Shown here piece after piece: positions 19,164 through 30,731 of a stretch of 64,000 bases of DNA. This stretch comes from Bacillus aquiflavi (lineage in GTDB: Bacteria; Bacillota; Bacilli; Bacillales; Cytobacillaceae): contig NZ_CP082780.1 of the NCBI RefSeq assembly GCF_019915265.1, forward strand, positions 62,001 through 126,000, in the 5' to 3' direction. How positions within the stretch are numbered: position 1 is the first letter of the stretch; each line of letters starts with the position of its first letter. The position numbers and the translations under genes were made by a program. The notes beneath the pieces were generated by a model. It made no database searches and was not told the origin of the DNA. It was given only the letters and a program-made list of their open reading frames with translations.

Positions 19164-19937
19164 AATTGTGAATCATGTGAACATTCCATAAATTGTGCTA
19201 CGATAAAAAAAAGTATATAAAATCGGTGATCTAGTGGGGGCAATCAAACTGGAACACTATGATTTTTAAAAGCAGGTTAGATGTCTCGCTTCTTTCATGG
19301 GATACGATTTTTCTAATGGTTTGTTGTAGTTAAATCATTGTCGCGTATGTAAATAACTCTCTTGCTTGGAGGAGCAAGGTATCCCTGTAAAGGCGCTTGC
19401 CTAGAAGGAAGAGTCTATCATCAATTACGGAAGAGGTGTCATTGTGAGAAATATTATTGAATCTTGGGCTTTTTTAGAATCGATTTTACCAGGTGAAGTC
19501 CCTTCGTTTAATGATAAGATTAAAGGTTACAATTTTGAGGATCGTCAAGATCGAAAGCGTGTGAATCCACTGGCCGTTTCTCATAATTTGTGGGAGACGG
19601 TCCGACCTGCGAATCAGGAAAAATACACCCTTACGTTTAGTTATTATTTGGACTGTTATGAACAGGATCATCTTGTTCAATTGTTTCGGACCTTTTTTAA
19701 CAGTGATGAAGAAATTGTAAACCGAAACTCTAAGCTTTGTTACAGTTTTGCTTTTAAGGTAAATGAATTGGGAGAATACGTTGAGGACTCTATTTTTATT
19801 CCACATGTGCAATTGATCATTCACGATATTCAAACAAAGCAATTGATTCGTAAGCCCGAATTCAAAACAACGCATATAAAATAGAAGCACCTCCTGGTAC
19901 GATAAGCGTATCTATTAAAAAAGGAGGTGCTTTTCAA

Positions 19938-20132
19938 ATGCCACAACAAAAATTGACTATTGTCCCCGTTACATTACATACCGAAAACAATAATTCTTCT
20001 AGTTCAGTTCCAGCTGAGCTTTCCTCAAAACCTGCTTGCATGATTAAAACAGCAGCTGCGGAAATTGCCTTCTTCAACGGCGTAGAGGAGCACGTCATCC
20101 AAGCAATCATGAGGGAGTTGAAACATTGGTGA
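19938..20132 (+). CDS. IS66 accessory protein TnpA-like
   Basis: A 64-residue ORF at the 5' end of IS66 with the accessory position, RBS AAGGAGGTG upstream and an end that overlaps tnpB. It is shorter than most TnpA proteins, lacks a clear helix-turn-helix and ends in a helical segment (KTAAAEIAFFNGVEEHVIQ). The assignment rests mainly on position within IS66. Confidence 0.55.
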   Translation: MPQQKLTIVPVTLHTENNNSSSSVPAELSSKPACMIKTAAAEIAFFNGVEEHVIQAIMRELKHW

Positions 20133-20484
20133 AACATGATTATACGGATGTGAAAAATATCTATATTATCTGTGGGAAAACGGATATGCGGAAGGGGATT
20201 GACGGATTGGCTACTCTAATTCAAGATTTTTTTGAATTAGACCCCTATGGCGACTCTATATTCTCTTATTTGCCGGATGGAAGAAAGATAGATATAAATG
20301 TCTGTATTTCGATGGGGATGGCTTCGCCATGCTCTATAAACGACTGGACAATGGTAAGCTACAATGGCCTAAAGATGAACAAGCAGTTCGTAATCTATCT
20401 CAGAAGGAGCTCAGGTGGTTGCTTGAGGGGTTATCCATTCAGCAGCCAAAGGCCATTCAACCATCGCCAAAAGGCGCGTTCTGA
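20126..20484 (+). pseudogene. IS66 Orf2 protein TnpB, frameshifted
   Basis: The start is typical: IYIICGKTDMRKGIDGLATLI. After the shift near 20265-20280 the family sequence resumes in another frame as YKCLYFDGDGFAMLYKRL, DNGKLQWP and QKELRWLLEGLSI, ending at 20484. The 20126 frame runs on uselessly to 20527. TnpB is needed for IS66 transposition. The start overlaps the end of tnpA. Confidence 0.85.
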
Positions 20485-20557
20485 ACTTTTTCTACCTATT
20501 TTTCCTTTATTTCAAGGTTTAAAATGATTATAATAGGAGTACGAAAATGGACGAAAA

Positions 20558-22133
20558 GTGGTGAACATTGTGGGAAAAGACTCTTCTTCAAAGGACAAAT
20601 TAATTCAATTACTCGAAGAACAATTGGCTCATTCGAACCAGCAAAATAAAGAATTAATGAAGAAGATTGATTCTCTATCACAGCAAGTTCGCCAGCTAAC
20701 AAAAGCTTTATATGGTTCTAAAACGGAGAAATCTAAATACAATGCGCCAGACGGGCAAGCCTCTTTATTTGATGATGATTCGTCTTTTAGCGATTCTGAG
20801 CACACAGAAGAACAAAGCCAACAGACGATTTCTTATACTGTTGTACGAAAAGTTCAAAAGAAAAAAAGAAACGATTCATTACATGATGACATTGAAGTAG
20901 ATGACATTCATCATCATCCAGAAAATACAATCTGTGAGTGTTGCCAAGGGCAAATGATTGAGATCGGCAGCACAATCGTACGTGAAGAGGCAGAATTCAT
21001 TCCAGCAAGGATGAAGAAAATTCAACACATTGAACATGCTTATGGGTGTACAAAATGTAAGGGGGATTCATCCCAACCAGCGCAAATAAAACGTGGGAAA
21101 GCACCACAACCAGTTATTCAACGCAGTATTACTAGTCCCAGTGTACTTGCCAAAGTTATCTATGATAAATTTGTGCAGTACTTACCCCTTCACCGTCAGG
21201 TGAAGGAATGGGTTCGTTATGGACTGGATACGAATGACAAAAACCTTTCCAATTGGGTCATTCGTGTGTAGCAGGTGATTGGCTACTTCCTATCTATGAA
21301 CGAATGAAAACGATCATGATGGCAAAATCCGTTTTACATATTGATGAAACGTATGCAAAAATTATCAATCGTTCTGACGGTAAACCGGGTCAAGCCAATG
21401 CCTATAACTGGGTCTACCGAAGTATACCTTGCCAGGGGCCAACGATAGTTCTATTTCAAAGTTCATTATCACGTGCACGTTCAGTTCTTGAAAGTTTTAT
21501 TGAAGATTATTCAGGAACGATTATCTGTGATGGTTATTCTGCATATGACAAAATTGAAGGAATCAGCTTTGCGAATTGTTGGGCTCATGTTCGGCGTTAT
21601 TGGCTGAAAGCAGACAGCAAAAATGGCCGAATTGGTGTGAAGTATTGCGATGATTTGTATCGGCTCGAGAGGAAGTTTAAACATTTGTCCCCGAGTAAAC
21701 GTAGAAAAAAACGCAAAAAGTTTTCAAAGCCAATAGTGGAGGAATTCCTTAACTGGGTTGAAACATCGCCATTCTTCGGAAAAAATGCCCTTGCGAAGGC
21801 GGCAGAATATACACTTAATAGAGCTGATGGATTAAAGGCATTCTTATATGATGGCCGGATTGAAATTGATAATAATCCCGCGGAAAATGCCATCCGACCC
21901 AATGTCATTGGAAGAAAAAATTGGCTATTTTCGGTCAGCGAAGCTGGGGCAAAAGCCAACGCCATTTGTTTGAGTATCGCAGAAACAGCCAAAAGTAACG
22001 GCATCGATTTTTCTACGAATATATAAAAAAGCTTTTGACCGATCTACCAAATTGTAGTATCCATCAGAACCCTGAAATTTTAGATCAATATATGCCATGG
22101 TCGAAAATGATCAAGGCAGAATGTAGTAAATAA
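20558..22133 (+). pseudogene. IS66 transposase TnpC, two frameshifts
   Basis: The N-terminal frame (20558-21271) has a leucine-rich coiled coil, a CECCQGQ/CTKCKGD zinc-binding pair and PSVLAKVIYDKFVQYLPLHRQ. A shift near 21262 leads to the DDE domain: LHIDETYAKI, CDGYSAYDKI and DNNPAENAIRP. A second shift at a T-run near 22014 separates the C-terminal segment (YEYIKKLLTDLPN, then QNPEILDQYMPWSK) that ends at 22133. Catalytic residues are all present across frames. Confidence 0.88.
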
Positions 22134-25100
22134 ATGTAGTAAATAAATGAAATTAGCCGTATTTTGACCAAAAAGATCATGAAATACGGTTAATTGTCAT
22201 GCGCACCAGAAGGTGCGCATATTTTTATAGTTCGGGCTTACATTGATTCATTATGATACGTTTATTGAACGGTATCATGAGGCGAAAAACAGAGTAAAAG
22301 AAGCTGAAAATTCTATTTTTAGTAATGGTGTTCATCTTGACGGGATTCAAAAACTTCGTCGAATTTTTTACCAATATTTTAGTGCCCCTTATAAGAATGC
22401 AAATTTCAGTTATGTTGAGATTATCTTAGAAAATAAGAAAAAACCTCAAGGAACTTCACAGTTTAATAGTTTTTATTTAGAGGATTTACAACGAATTTTG
22501 AAAAAAGGTCCAAATTCGACTCTGCAACAATTTATTGAAGGAAAGCCATTAGTGCTAGATATTGATGAAAATAAAAATGCGATTCAGAAGATGTTATTTC
22601 CTGAAAATTTATCTTTAGGACGATGGCCGTCTCCAATTGGACACAGGCTATCGCTAATGCAACAAGTAGCAGTAAATCAAATTTTGAATGGTAACGAGAA
22701 GATTTGTTCGGTGAATGGACCGCCTGGAACAGGAAAAACAACGTTATTGAAAGACGTTTTTGCACAAATTATTATAGATCGGACGATCCAGATGGTTTCT
22801 TATCAGGATCCAACAAGAGCGTTCAGTAAAATGGGAAAGCTTAAAATAGATAAATTTAATTATAATATGTATGAATTGGATGAGAAAATTGCGAAGTATT
22901 CAATAGTTGTCGCTTCAAGTAACAACGGAGCTGTTGAGAATATATCCAAGGATTTACCGAAGTTGGGTTCAATTGTTCGTGATAGTAAAGAGCCGACTGA
23001 AAAAGAGTGCCGTGAAGAGCTTGCTCGTTCGGGAGCAGATTTATATTACCAGCACCAGTGTGAACGAGCATATGGTGAAGAAGCGATTGCTTTGGATTTA
23101 TTTTCAGATTTATCTTCAGAGGTTATTCAAGAAGGACAAACGTGGGGCTTATTTTCTGCAGCATTAGGTCGTTCATCGAATATAACGTCTGTAAATAAAG
23201 CTTTAAACGGTGTGCGAGCTAAAGCAGGACAACCAAAATTAATATCATTAGTGGAGAGACTTGAACAGCCTTTGCCAAATAATAGGTGGCATGAGGTAGT
23301 GAGCGAATTCAAAGCACTGAGACAATCGGTTGAGCGTAAAAAAGAGGAGTTACAACAGTTTGCGAAGCTCATGTTGCAAGTAGAGGACATGATTGTAAAT
23401 GAGAAGCAAACCATTATCGAATTAGAGAAAACTGAAGTGAAACAGCAGCAAATTGAGCAAAATATCGGTAGAGTCGAAAAGCAAAAGCAACTGGTGAATG
23501 AACAGTTAAGTAATTTGCCAACGCCTACAGTGTGGGAGAAATTCATTCAACTTTCTAAAAAAAAAAAAAGTAATGAAGAAGAAGAGAAAATAAGACAAGA
23601 ACTTCATTTACTCATTGAAGAGCAAAAGCGATTAGTGGAAAGTTCTCATGATCACCTACGAAAACTTGAACGATTAAAAATAGAAGCTCAAAAGTTTAAA
23701 AAAAGGTTAGCGGAACTCGCTGAATCGAAGGAAAGATACAACAATCAACAATTAGTTTTACCGACCGAGGATTTTTGGAAAAAAGAGATGTATGAAGAAC
23801 GTCAAAAATTGGTTTTATGGCAAACAGATGAATTAAACTTTGAACGAGGTCTCCTGTTTTTAAAAGCATTAAAAGTACATAAAACATTTTTAATGATAAA
23901 TGCGAAGTCAATTAAAGCGGCGTTAGCTGTATTTTCGAATAAACAAAATATTAATTTGAACATTGATGAAAATAAAAAGTACGTGGCCAATATGTGGAAT
24001 GTCATGCATTTGATATTTCCAGTAATAAGTACAACATTTGCCAGTTTTATTTCAATGTATCGAGGAGTGGAAAAAGACTTTATCGGTTATTTAATTGTAG
24101 ATGAAGCTGGTCAAGCTAGTCCACAACAATCGGCTGGAGCATTATAGCGCTCGAGACGTGCGATTATCGTCGGAGATCCGATACAAATTGAGCCGGTTAT
24201 TTCAATAGATGAAACAATTTTGCATGATATTCGCCGAGCCTTCAAAGTTTCTGATGCCTATATTGGCACGGCTGCGTCTGTCCAAACCTTAGCGGACTTT
24301 GCTAATCCGGTCGGGACGTATAAAGGGGAAGGTGAGGATCGCCAACGTATCGGCATTCCACTTTGGGTCCATCGTCGCTGCATTGAACCAATGTTCTCTA
24401 TTGCAAACAGAATTGCTTATCAGAATAAAATGGTGTTAGCCGGAAAAAAAATCGGTGAAGGGCATTGGTATGACTGCACTGGTAATGCTGTACAAGCTCA
24501 GTATGTACAAGAGCAAGGCAATTTCATAGTAGAGAAAATAAGAGGTTATTTTGCCACGTTAAATGGAGAAGATTCTACGCCAAGTGTTTTTGTCATTACA
24601 CCATTCACCGCGGTGAAAGAGGGACTTAAAAACTTGTTGAAACAGCAACTGAAAGGAGAAATCGCTAATATTAGCAAATGGGTTGATCGTTCGATTGGAA
24701 CAGTGCATACTTTTCAAGGAAAAGAAGCTGATATTGTCTATTTTGTCACGGGTACAGATACTCAAACAGATGGAGCGGCGAATTGGTCGTGTATGAAGCC
24801 GAACTTATTAAATGTGGCAGCTACTCGAGCGAAAAAAGAATTTTATGTTGTTGGGGATTTAGCACGTTTTAAGTCTAAACAATATTATGATGTCATTCAG
24901 CAAACTTTTGAGGAGTTTAATGAAAAAAAGCTACATGTGCAGGATACTTAATTTATTAACTGAGAAAAGTATTGGGATGACGGGGGATACATCTAAAAAA
25001 GGGGAGTTCTTCAAATAGAATCAACTGAAACATGGAAAGAAAGTGAGCTGTCTATGCTTGAAAAGAATAGATAGCAATGGCCCACAATCCTTTGAAAGTA

Positions 25101-25147
25101 GTTGTCATCCGCCAGTCACTTTCAAAGAAAAACAATAAAATTATATA

Positions 25148-25195
25148 AGCAGGTGGAGAAAAAGATGTTTTGTTTTTCTCCACCTGCTTTGTTTT
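25148..25195 (+). terminator. Rho-independent terminator after the helicase gene
   Basis: AGCAGGTGGAGAAAAA (25148-25163) pairs perfectly with TTTTTCTCCACCTGCT (25173-25188), followed by TTGTTTT. It is likely to serve the helicase transcript; 24952-25147 has no gene. Confidence 0.85.
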
Positions 25196-25224
25196 AGGGC
25201 TTATTGGACAACCCCTCTAGTCTA

Positions 25225-25467
25225 TTATTCAACTTTTTTATGATTAACTTTTTCCAATAGTTCTTTCCAATTTTCAGGGAAGCCAAGATGATGAAAATCT
25301 GTATATTCAGTATTTTCTTCAATAAGTGTTTCTATATTTGTAATGAAATTTAATCCATCAGATTTTGTTAACAGTCGCTCAATAATAAAAATAACAGCAA
25401 AAATATAATCATTATCAAATCTCTTAGAATCTTCTTTAAACAATTTTGGCGTATAAAAGTTCCATGT
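25225..25467 (-). pseudogene. Abi-family (AbiD/AbiF-like) protein, C-terminal fragment
   Basis: About 80 residues open between a stop at 25468 and the end. Features that recall Abi_2-type abortive infection proteins are WNFYTPKLF, the segment YIFAVIFIIERLLT and the closing GFPENWKELL, where a GFP-x-NW motif is typical. The N-terminal two thirds are missing, so it is a remnant. Together with the helicase and the ABC-3C operon it hints that this locus repeatedly received phage-defence genes. Confidence 0.55.
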
Positions 25468-25907
25468 TTAAAACTCCATTCATTCTTAATTACATTGTGC
25501 AGTAATAAATAACACCTGCCAATGCTGAGATATTATTATCTTATTAATAAGAATGAAAAAGGAAATTCATTAAAAAGTACTTTTGATTATTCCTTTTGTT
25601 CATATCATGGAACAATCAAATATTGTCTAATATGGAAGAGACCGTTTTCAAATTGAATCCGATCTCTTCCTCCTTCGTCGTCCATTAACATGTGAATTGA
25701 TTCTCGAAATCTTTGTAAATGATGATTTCTCACTCATGCAAAAGTAAACATCAAAATATATATTAACATTAGTAGTGAAAAAATAGAAAAAGATAACAAA
25801 CCTTAACCTTAAAAGGCCTAATGATACGATAAAAGATATAAGGGATAAGAAGAGGTTATACAAAGAACAATTAAAAATATTAATTGGATATATAGAACAA
25901 TTAGGTA

Positions 25908-25949
25908 GGGCGGAATAATGCCTTCAATCCTTTTGATATCAAGGATTTG
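25908..25949. other. Degenerate groEL-end-like junction with hairpin
   Basis: GGGCGGAATAATG followed by CCTTCAATCC, TTTTGATATC and AAGGATTTG resembles 3897-3946 (groEL end plus downstream stem). A hairpin AATCCTT/AAGGATT lies inside. An integrase remnant in the same orientation follows at once, as at the intact left end. A degenerate left end of an older island is inferred. Confidence 0.45.
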
Positions 25950-25964
25950 TATGTAAGGTGAAAG

Positions 25965-26110
25965 TGATTTACTGATATTTTGTTGACATGAAAATATACA
26001 TCTTTCGTTATTCCATTATATGAATGACCAAGCCTTGACCATGTTTTGTTCGAGTGCGCCACTAGCTTCGACAAGTAGCGAAAAGTGTAGAAACATGTAT
26101 ACATAAATTT
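25965..26110 (-). pseudogene. Integrase C-terminal remnant 2
   Basis: On the minus strand one frame reads HFSLLVEASGALEQNMVK and an adjacent frame continues with RLGHSYNGITKDVYFHV. These are the segment after the HxxR motif, the LGHS motif and the catalytic-tyrosine region of a tyrosine recombinase. A frameshift and missing ends show it is dead. It lies beside a degenerate groEL-end-like junction. Confidence 0.7.
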
Positions 26111-26121
26111 AGTATACCCTC

Positions 26122-26149
26122 TTGACAACTCAAAATGGTATGTTATTCT
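26122..26149 (+). promoter_or_regulatory. Promoter of the TetR-led efflux operon
   Basis: TTGACA at 26122-26127, a 16-bp spacer and TATTCT at 26144-26149. The TetR-type operator starts 4 bp downstream, so repressor would block transcription start. Confidence 0.7.
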
Positions 26150-26152
26150 AAT

Positions 26153-26169
26153 ACCGACAGACAGTCGGT
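26153..26169. promoter_or_regulatory. TetR-family operator
   Basis: A perfect inverted repeat, ACCGAC - AGACA - GTCGGT, lies between the promoter and the tetR start codon. It is a typical binding site of the adjacent regulator, predicting autoregulation. Confidence 0.75.
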
Positions 26170-26193
26170 CTATGAAAACAAGGAGATGTAAAA

Positions 26194-26841
26194 ATGAGAG
26201 TTGTAAAAGAAGCGGAGGAACGTAGGAACGAAATACTTGACGTAGCGGATGAGCTTTTCGCTCAGAAAGGCTTTGACGGCACAAGTACAAAAGATATTCT
26301 CGAAAAGGTAGGAATTGCACGGGGAACGCTGTATTATCACTTCAAGTCGAAGGAGGCAATAATGGATGCGCTGATTGAGCGGTATAGTGCCCGTTTTTTA
26401 AGCGTGGCGCAGGAAATTGCCGCAGACAAGAGTATACCCTTAAATGAGCGCATTATTCGTGTTGTAATGGCTCTAAACGTAAGTGGCGGAAGTGGCAAGG
26501 AAATCAAAGAGCACATTCATAAACCGCAGAACGCGCTTATGCATCAGAAAATACAAAAGGTCATAATTAACAGCGTTCCCCCCATACTGACAGGAATAAT
26601 TCGCGAGGGTATTGAGCAAGGACTGTTCAACACGCCGTTCCCGTACGAATGCATGGAAATGGTTGTGGCATATATGAATACCGTTTTTGATGATGATATC
26701 GTCAAGATGACGAATGAGGAGCGCGTATCACGCATACATGCGTTTATTTTCAACTTAGAAAGGTTGCTTGGTACCGAAAGCGGAAGCCTTATGTACGTAA
26801 TGCAGATGTTTGGTAGCGAAAATGAAGGCAGTAATAAATAA
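26194..26841 (+). CDS. TetR-family transcriptional regulator
   Basis: A 215-residue regulator with a classic N-terminal TetR helix-turn-helix (residues about 10-56: RRNEILDVADELFAQKGFDG, then IARGTLYYHFKSKEAIMDAL). The C-terminal ligand-binding region is unassigned. It heads an operon with an MFS exporter and an ABC exporter, so it probably releases the operator when a toxic compound binds. The ribosome-binding site AAGGAG is 10 bp from the ATG. Base composition of this operon is richer in G+C than the flanking remnants, a sign of separate origin. Confidence 0.92.
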   Translation: MRVVKEAEERRNEILDVADELFAQKGFDGTSTKDILEKVGIARGTLYYHFKSKEAIMDALIERYSARFLSVAQEIAADKSIPLNERIIRVVMALNVSGGSGKEIKEHIHKPQNALMHQKIQKVIINSVPPILTGIIREGIEQGLFNTPFPYECMEMVVAYMNTVFDDDIVKMTNEERVSRIHAFIFNLERLLGTESGSLMYVMQMFGSENEGSNK

Positions 26842-26930
26842 TTCAGAAAATTCCTTCTTAGAAGAATTGATTTCAGCGATTAGAAGCAGGCAATCAGATC
26901 GTAAAAAAGCTTTCAAACAAATAAGAGTGA

Positions 26931-27021
26931 TCGAGAGGAGATTGTCTATAGTGAATGAAGTAAAAATAGCAGATTAAAAGTATCGAGAGGAGATTGCATA
27001 TAGTGAATGAGGTAAAAATAG
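26931..27021 (+). repeat. Tandem duplication of the MFS gene start
   Basis: A 39-bp segment with ribosome-binding site, GTG start and first codons occurs at 26931-26969 and again, with few mismatches, at 26983-27021. The first copy encodes only NEVKIAD and then stops. It may act as a leader peptide or simply be a non-functional duplication. Confidence 0.75.
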
Positions 27022-28331
27022 AAGGTGGGTTTAAAAAATTTCTAATTCTCTGGTTTGGTGAACTGATATCTAATATCGGTTCTGGATTAACAGCCTTTGG
27101 TCTTGGAGTGTATGTGTGGCAGATGACACATTCAGCGGTGGATGTCGCAATGGTGGAAATGGCAGCACTTTTGCCGATGATTTTACTAGCTCCAGCTGCG
27201 GGTGTTCTTGCAGACCGATTTGATAGAAGATTGCTCATGATGTTGGGAGATATTGTATCGGGGTTTGGACTAATTGTGATGCTCGTGCTTATGCTCACAG
27301 GAGATATTCAAGTGTGGCAAATCTGCCTTTGTGTGGGATTTAGTTCCGTATTTTCAGCATTGTTAGACCCAGCATATAAAGCAACGATTACGGATTTATT
27401 AACAGAGGAAGAATATGCACAAGCGAGTGGAATGGTGGGAATTGCATCCTCTTCTAAGTTTTTGATTTCACCCATTATTGGTGGATTAATTTTAGCAGTT
27501 TCCAGTATGGAAGTGATACTTATTATAGATATTCTTACTTTTGTTGTAACGGTTATTGCTATTCTTTCTGTAAGAAAATCTCTTGCGGTAAAGGCACAGG
27601 TTAAGAAAGAATTGGATTTTTTCAAGGATTTAAAAGAAGGATGGCTAATTATTGTCGAATCCAAAGGAGTCATGCTATTAATTGTACTTGTTTCTGTTTT
27701 AATGTTTTATATGGGGATTATCCAGGTGCTGTCAAAACCAATGATCTTATCCTTTACCAATGAGAAAACAACAGGAATTCTGCAGACAATTGTTGCCTGC
27801 GGTATGATGGTGTCCAGTATCCTGATTGGCAAAGGAATCCTAAAGAGAAACTTTGTGAATGTCATGGTAGGAAGCTTTATTGTATCTGGGATTACGATGG
27901 CAGGATTTGGTGCAACAACAAGTATTCCGGTTATTATTATTTCTGGGTTTTTATTCTTTGCATCGTTGCCATTTGCGACTACATGTATTGATGTTCTCAT
28001 AAGAAAATCGATTGATAATGATAAACAGGGCAGAGCATGGGGACTTATTTCTTTGATTTCTCAGTTAGGATTTGTAGTCGCTTATGTTATTGCAGGAGTT
28101 CTTGCAGATTATGTATTTAACCCGGCACTTGTAGAAGGAGGAGTGCTTGCGGATACTGTTGGAAAAATCATTGGAACTGGTGAAACAAGAGGAATCGGAT
28201 TGTTAATCATTCTTGCAGGACTGGGTCTCATCATTACGGCATTATTCGTATCTAAATCAAAGGGCATCCGTGAAATGGAAACACATAAAGGTGCAGAAGA
28301 CAGTTTGCAGTCAGAACAACTATCTCAATAA
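27003..28331 (+). CDS. MFS efflux transporter, macrolide-efflux (MefA-like) type
   Basis: A 442-residue major facilitator with about 12 hydrophobic segments. Typical signs are WFGELISNIGSGLTAFGLGVYV at the N-terminus (shown here only in part) and the loop motif GVLADRFDRRLLM between TM2 and TM3. It belongs to the MFS_3 group that includes macrolide exporters and enterobactin-type exporters; the true substrate is unknown. The GTG at 27003 is chosen for its distance from GAGAGGAGA and because the first duplicate uses the same GTG. It follows tetR in the same direction. Confidence 0.85.
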   Translation: MNEVKIEGGFKKFLILWFGELISNIGSGLTAFGLGVYVWQMTHSAVDVAMVEMAALLPMILLAPAAGVLADRFDRRLLMMLGDIVSGFGLIVMLVLMLTGDIQVWQICLCVGFSSVFSALLDPAYKATITDLLTEEEYAQASGMVGIASSSKFLISPIIGGLILAVSSMEVILIIDILTFVVTVIAILSVRKSLAVKAQVKKELDFFKDLKEGWLIIVESKGVMLLIVLVSVLMFYMGIIQVLSKPMILSFTNEKTTGILQTIVACGMMVSSILIGKGILKRNFVNVMVGSFIVSGITMAGFGATTSIPVIIISGFLFFASLPFATTCIDVLIRKSIDNDKQGRAWGLISLISQLGFVVAYVIAGVLADYVFNPALVEGGVLADTVGKIIGTGETRGIGLLIILAGLGLIITALFVSKSKGIREMETHKGAEDSLQSEQLSQ

Positions 28332-28376
28332 TGGGAAATTTTGAAGAAAAGGCATGCAGCAGGCAGGGGGAAAATT

Positions 28377-30731
28377 ATGTTTTTTAAAATTGTAAAGAAC
28401 GATTTTCTAAGGAACAAAATTGTAACGACGGCCGTATTTGTATTTATTACGATGGCAGTTATTTTGGCAGCAAGTGCTATTAACAACATTGCCAATCTGA
28501 TTCAGTCGATGTCAGAACTACAGGAACGTGCAGTCCCAGCTGATATTACGCAGATGCATTCTGGAGAATTTGACCAGGATGAAATCGATCAATTTACCGA
28601 AAAACAGCGTGAGAATATAGCGATGCAAGAGACGATGGTTCTTCTAACGTTTGATGGAAGTAATATTCATTTTGGTGAAGATCAAACGATGGCAGGAACT
28701 GTACAGGATATTTCATTTGTTGTACAGAATTAAAAATTTGATTTTATATTAAATCTCGATAATGAAAAGCTGGATGTAATGGAAGGGGAAGTCGCGGTTC
28801 CCATCTATTTCATGCAACAATATGACTTAAAAATCGGCGAGACGATTACAGTGAAAAATGGAGAATATGAAAAAGAGTTTGTCATTTCAGATTATGCACG
28901 AGATTATGAGATGAACTCTTCCCTCACTTCTTCAAAACGGTTTGTTCTGAATCAGGCTGACTATGACGAAATGCGTAAAATGCAGGCAGGCGAACTAGAA
29001 TATCTCATCGAATTCAAACTAAATGAAAACGGGGATTCCCAGGCTGTGCAGACTGCTTATATCGAAGCTGGACTCCCAGCAAATGGTCCTACAGTCGGAG
29101 GAAAGATCTTCTTAATATTTAATGCCATGTCAGATGCGGCAGTGGCAATGGTCATTATACTTATTAGTATTCTGTTAATTATTATTGCATCACTCTGTAT
29201 CAGACTGACGTTTCTGGCAACGATTGATGAAGATTTAAGAGAAATCGGTGTAATGAAAGCAATAGGTATATCCAAAAAGGATATAAAGAAAGTATATCTT
29301 AACAAATACAGAATTATGTCAGTAATAGCAGGTATTATAGGCTATCTGCTTTCCTTTGCAGTAGTAAATCTGTTTAACGGTAATATGAGACTTTACATCT
29401 CATCAGATTTATCAGGAAATTTAAAATATGTACTCTCTCTTATCGCTCCATTAATGATTTATTTCATGATTGTGATGTACTGTAAGAAAGTACTGAAAAG
29501 AATCGATAAGATTTCTGCGGTAGAAGCCTTACGTTCAAATATTATGGAGCGTGGAAAGAATCGAAAATACAGTTTTCCACTGCTTAAGAACAAATTTTTC
29601 AGCACCAATATCTATATGGGACTGAGGGATGTATGGAAACGATTCAAATTATACAGGCTACTGTTCTTTATTTTTATCGTATGTACGTTTATTGTCATAC
29701 TTCCTATAAATATTTATAACACCATGAATTCACCAGAATTTTCGACATACATGGGAATAGGAAAATCCGATATGAGAATCGATCTTCGAAAGACAGATAC
29801 GATAACAGAAGATTTTAAAAAACTGCAGGAAGAGCTGAAGAATGATTCCGATGTTGAAAAGTATGCGGCCTACATCACAAGTTCATACCAGGTCAAAAAT
29901 GCGGAAGGTTCCTGGGACTATATTAATATTGAACTCGGAGATTTTTCCGTATTTCCATTAAAATACCTAGAAGGAAGAGCACCGCAGGCTGAAGGAGAAA
30001 TCTCACTATCTTATGCAAATGCGTCAAAGGACGCATTAAATAAGAAAGTAGGAGATGAAGTAGTAGTAAAGGCTGGCGGGAAAGAAAAGACGTTAAAAGT
30101 AACTGGTATTTATCAAGATATTACAAATGGCGGAAAAACAGCAAAGGCACATACGAGTCTTGGTATAAATAAAGAGGCCGTTCTTTGGTATATTGTGAGC
30201 ATGGATGTGGCTCCCGGCGTTGATACTCAAGAGAAAATGAACTACTATCAGACTGCCTATGACTCTGCACAAGTAAATGATATTAAAGAATATACACAAC
30301 AGACTCTTGGAAATATTATTGATCAGATGAGCACCATTGTCATAGGTGGAATTGCCATTGCAGTCATCATTATTGTATTGATTACTGCATTATTCCTTCG
30401 GATGTTATTGTCAAAGGATATGTCTCAGATTGCCATTATGCGAAGTATGGGATTAACTTCTAAAAAAATTAGCCATCAATATATGGCAGGTACTTTAATG
30501 ATACTTGTATTGGGAATCATATTTGGGGTTTTAGCTTCTAATTATTTAGGGGAGTTTTTAGTAAGTATGGCCATGTCCTCTATGGGAGCTGCAAAAATTG
30601 AATTAGTTAATGTTGTCTGGCAGACTTGGCTGCTATGTCCATTAGCACTAATTATAGCAGTCGGATTTACTATATCTGTATCCTGTAAGGTAGCAGTAGA
30701 GGATGATATATCTGTCGTTTTAAGAAGCTAG
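28377..30731 (+). pseudogene. FtsX-like ABC transporter permease with one nonsense codon
   Basis: About 784 residues with two FtsX units: N-terminal TM, an extracellular domain, three TM helices near 29130-29490, a second TM near 29650, another extracellular domain, and three TM helices at the end. The frame is the same on both sides of a TAA at 28731-28733 (QN-stop-KFDFILNL), where one base change from GAA would explain the stop. ATG 28377 follows AGGGGG. Permeases of this MacB/BceB-like type work with the ATPase encoded next to export peptides or drugs. As read, only a 118-residue N-terminal piece plus a reinitiated product could be made. Confidence 0.85.

Larger units (their letters stand above)
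19850..22241 (+). mobile_element. IS66-family insertion sequence
   Basis: The ends are GTAAGCCCGAA (19850) and its inverse TTCGGGCTTAC (22231-22241). The 8-bp duplication ATTGATTC lies at 19842-19849 and 22242-22249, so the insertion boundaries are exact. The element carries tnpA-, tnpB- and tnpC-type genes. tnpB and tnpC are frameshifted. A perfect target duplication suggests a recent insertion. Confidence 0.95.
19444..24951 (+). pseudogene. SF1 DNA2/NAM7-type helicase, broken by IS66 and a nonsense codon
   Basis: Three pieces in one frame make about 1,035 residues. Piece 1 (19444-19849, GTG start) is the N-terminus. Piece 2 (22250-24144) has Walker A NGPPGTGKTTLLK, a long coiled coil (about 23290-23740) and Walker B LIVDEAGQASP. 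Piece 3 (24148-24951) has IIVGDPIQIEP, VHTFQGKEADIVYFV and NVAATRAKKEFYVVGD. IS66 plus its 8-bp duplication adds 2400 bp, a multiple of three, so removal restores QLIHYDTF. A TAG at 24145 stands where W is expected (GALW-RSRRAIIVGD). Such helicases occur in defence islands, but the function of this one is unknown. Confidence 0.88.

Noticed and set aside
25648-25863. Minus-strand 71-codon frame with hydrophobic composition
   Set aside because: No ribosome-binding site, AT-rich random composition and overlap with a weak hairpin; not supported as a gene.
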